Assembly: GCA_903953895.1 (NCBI GenBank)
Contig: CAJBLH010000145.1
Location: forward strand, 1-42,872
Direction of reading: 5' to 3'
DNA from: an uncultured Desulfobacteraceae bacterium
GTDB lineage: Bacteria; Desulfobacterota; Desulfobacteria; Desulfobacterales; Desulfatirhabdiaceae
DNA length: 42,872 nucleotides
Part shown: piece after piece, positions 41,980 to 42,872 of the stretch
Layout: every line of letters begins with the position of its first letter
Position numbering within the stretch: position 1 is the stretch's first letter
Position numbers and translations under genes: made by a program
The notes under the pieces: generated by a model
What the model was told of the DNA's origin: nothing
The model's input: only the letters and a program-made list of their open reading frames with translations
The model's database searches: none

Positions 41980-42872
41980 TCATCCAGACCGGACATCATG
42001 TTGACGGCATCGGATATTTTGAACCCGTAAATCATCTTTATTTTTTCGGTTTGATTCATCCAGCGACTCCCGCACCTTTGCAGCCAGGTTCTGTATCGAA
42101 AACGGCTTCTGGATGAAGTTGACGCCCGGATCAAGCACGCCGTTATGGGCTATCTGGCTGTGTACCCGGACATAAACAGACGTTTGATGTTCGGATAGAG
42201 GGTCAGTAGGTTATTCGCCAGGTCCCAGCCCCAGACCGGTGCCTTTACCCATTTCCTTGGTTGTGAAAAACGGTTCGAAGATATGGGCCTGTGTTTCCTT
42301 ATCCATGCCGCAGCCGTTGTCACTCACGGTTAGCATCACATACTCTCCTGGCGCAAAGTCCAGATGTGATGCACAGTATTCTTTACCGAAGATACAGTTA
42401 CGCGTCTCGATGGTCATTTTTCCAACACCAGAAATTGAATCGCTCGAGTTGATACACAGGTTGGCCAGGATCTGATCGATCTGGGTTGGATCCACCTTGA
42501 CCGACCAGGTTCTTGCCCGGAAGCCAAACGATATCTATATCCTCTCCAATAAGGCGTTGCAACAGCTTAAGCATCTTCTCCGCGTAACCACGAGCTAAGC
42601 ACACGCGGGTTGCGCCATCCTTCCGGATAGCGCATATCTCCATTTCGTAGGATTTGCCATTGCCTACGGCGGCATCAACGGCTTTTCTTAGCTGCTGGAT
42701 GTCTTCCGGATAATACAACTTCCGTTGATCGGCAAAGGATGGCGCACCATCGGCCGGGTTTAACTGGAAAATACGGAACAACTCGTCTGACCATATCACT
42801 GCACCCGTTGCCACATCCCATTCCCAACTGCCCACATGTGCAATGCTCTCTGTTCTTGCCAGCATGGCCTGA
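41980..42872 (-). pseudogene. Decayed hybrid histidine kinase (PAS-HATPase-REC remnant)
   Basis: The 5' part, running beyond the window, encodes a PAS domain (AHVGSWEWDVATGAVIWSDE). It jumps from the end of a PAS-like strand (TRVCLARG) straight to EKMLKLLQRLIGEDIDIVWLPG, a kinase segment, so the rest of PAS and the HisKA helix with the phosphoacceptor are missing. A frameshift near 42504 moves the reading to [19 protein letters not shown] and [19 protein letters not shown]. It then breaks at about 42222, and another frame continues as a receiver C terminus ([20 protein letters not shown]). A further frameshift near 42155 leads to IAHNGVLDPGVNFIQKPF and a stop at 41980. At least two internal deletions and about three frame breaks show a dead gene. 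Confidence 0.85.

Noticed and set aside
41904-42134. N-terminal extension of the large CHASE kinase
   Set aside because: The extension reads out of frame through the receiver remnant of the pseudogene; ATG 41903 has the ribosome site and is followed at once by the first membrane helix.

Overview
The window looks like a chromosomal segment from a sulfate-reducing member of the Desulfobacterota (former Deltaproteobacteria, probably Desulfobacterales-like). This is inferred from the mix of TRAP transporters, anion permeases of the SLC13/ArsB-NhaD and SulP families, many dCache histidine kinases with receiver-only partners, a PAS-sigma54 activator next to a NifX-like protein, and a flavin hydroxyacid dehydrogenase with a cysteine-rich N terminus typical of anaerobes. 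No database search was possible, so the genus is left open.

Layout. Bases 1-141 hold the 3' part of a 5S rRNA gene and its terminator. Next come a nitronate monooxygenase-type flavoprotein (382-1461) and a minus-strand catabolic block: a GlcD-like FAD dehydrogenase and a complete DctM-DctQ-DctP TRAP transporter (1676-5943). Bases 6122-24711 form a large minus-strand sensing-and-transport island. It has two near-identical 576-residue ArsB/NhaD-type permeases with an N-terminal secreted beta domain. One of them is preceded by an orphan TRAP small subunit, whose leader carries a tandem 142-bp non-coding repeat with built-in terminators. The island also has a DASS-type permease, a SulP permease with a coiled-coil insert under a TetR regulator, two paralogous dCache histidine kinases, five receiver-only response regulators (one lacking its phosphoacceptor), a kinase-like protein lacking its ATP-binding boxes, UspA and CBS proteins, and a cytidylate kinase-like/BON-like/REC fusion.

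Bases 24886-26671 encode a PAS-sigma54 activator and a NifX-like protein. A MITE-like inverted-repeat element follows, then trpF and an unrecognised gene. A minus-strand operon (28496-32634) encodes an FMN hydroxyacid dehydrogenase, an ACT protein, a UPF0210 protein and an M20 peptidase. Opposite it lie a four-helix membrane protein and a DHH/DHHA1/CBS phosphoesterase. The right end (35085-42872) is rich in two-component genes: a soluble hybrid kinase with REC-REC-Hpt, a receiver with no output domain, a 1283-residue CHASE-PAS-kinase-REC-REC protein, and a decaying hybrid kinase pseudogene that runs off the window.

How it works together (inference). The TRAP system and the flavin dehydrogenases fit uptake and oxidation of hydroxy acids. 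The island couples several anion permeases to extracellular sensing by dCache kinases, whose signals go to stand-alone receivers rather than DNA-binding regulators, so control may act by protein-protein contact. The strongest leads for something undescribed are the tandem leader RNA at 8462-8832, the DctQ plus ArsB/NhaD-type permease pairing it precedes, and the nucleotide kinase-like/receiver fusion at 20658-21890.
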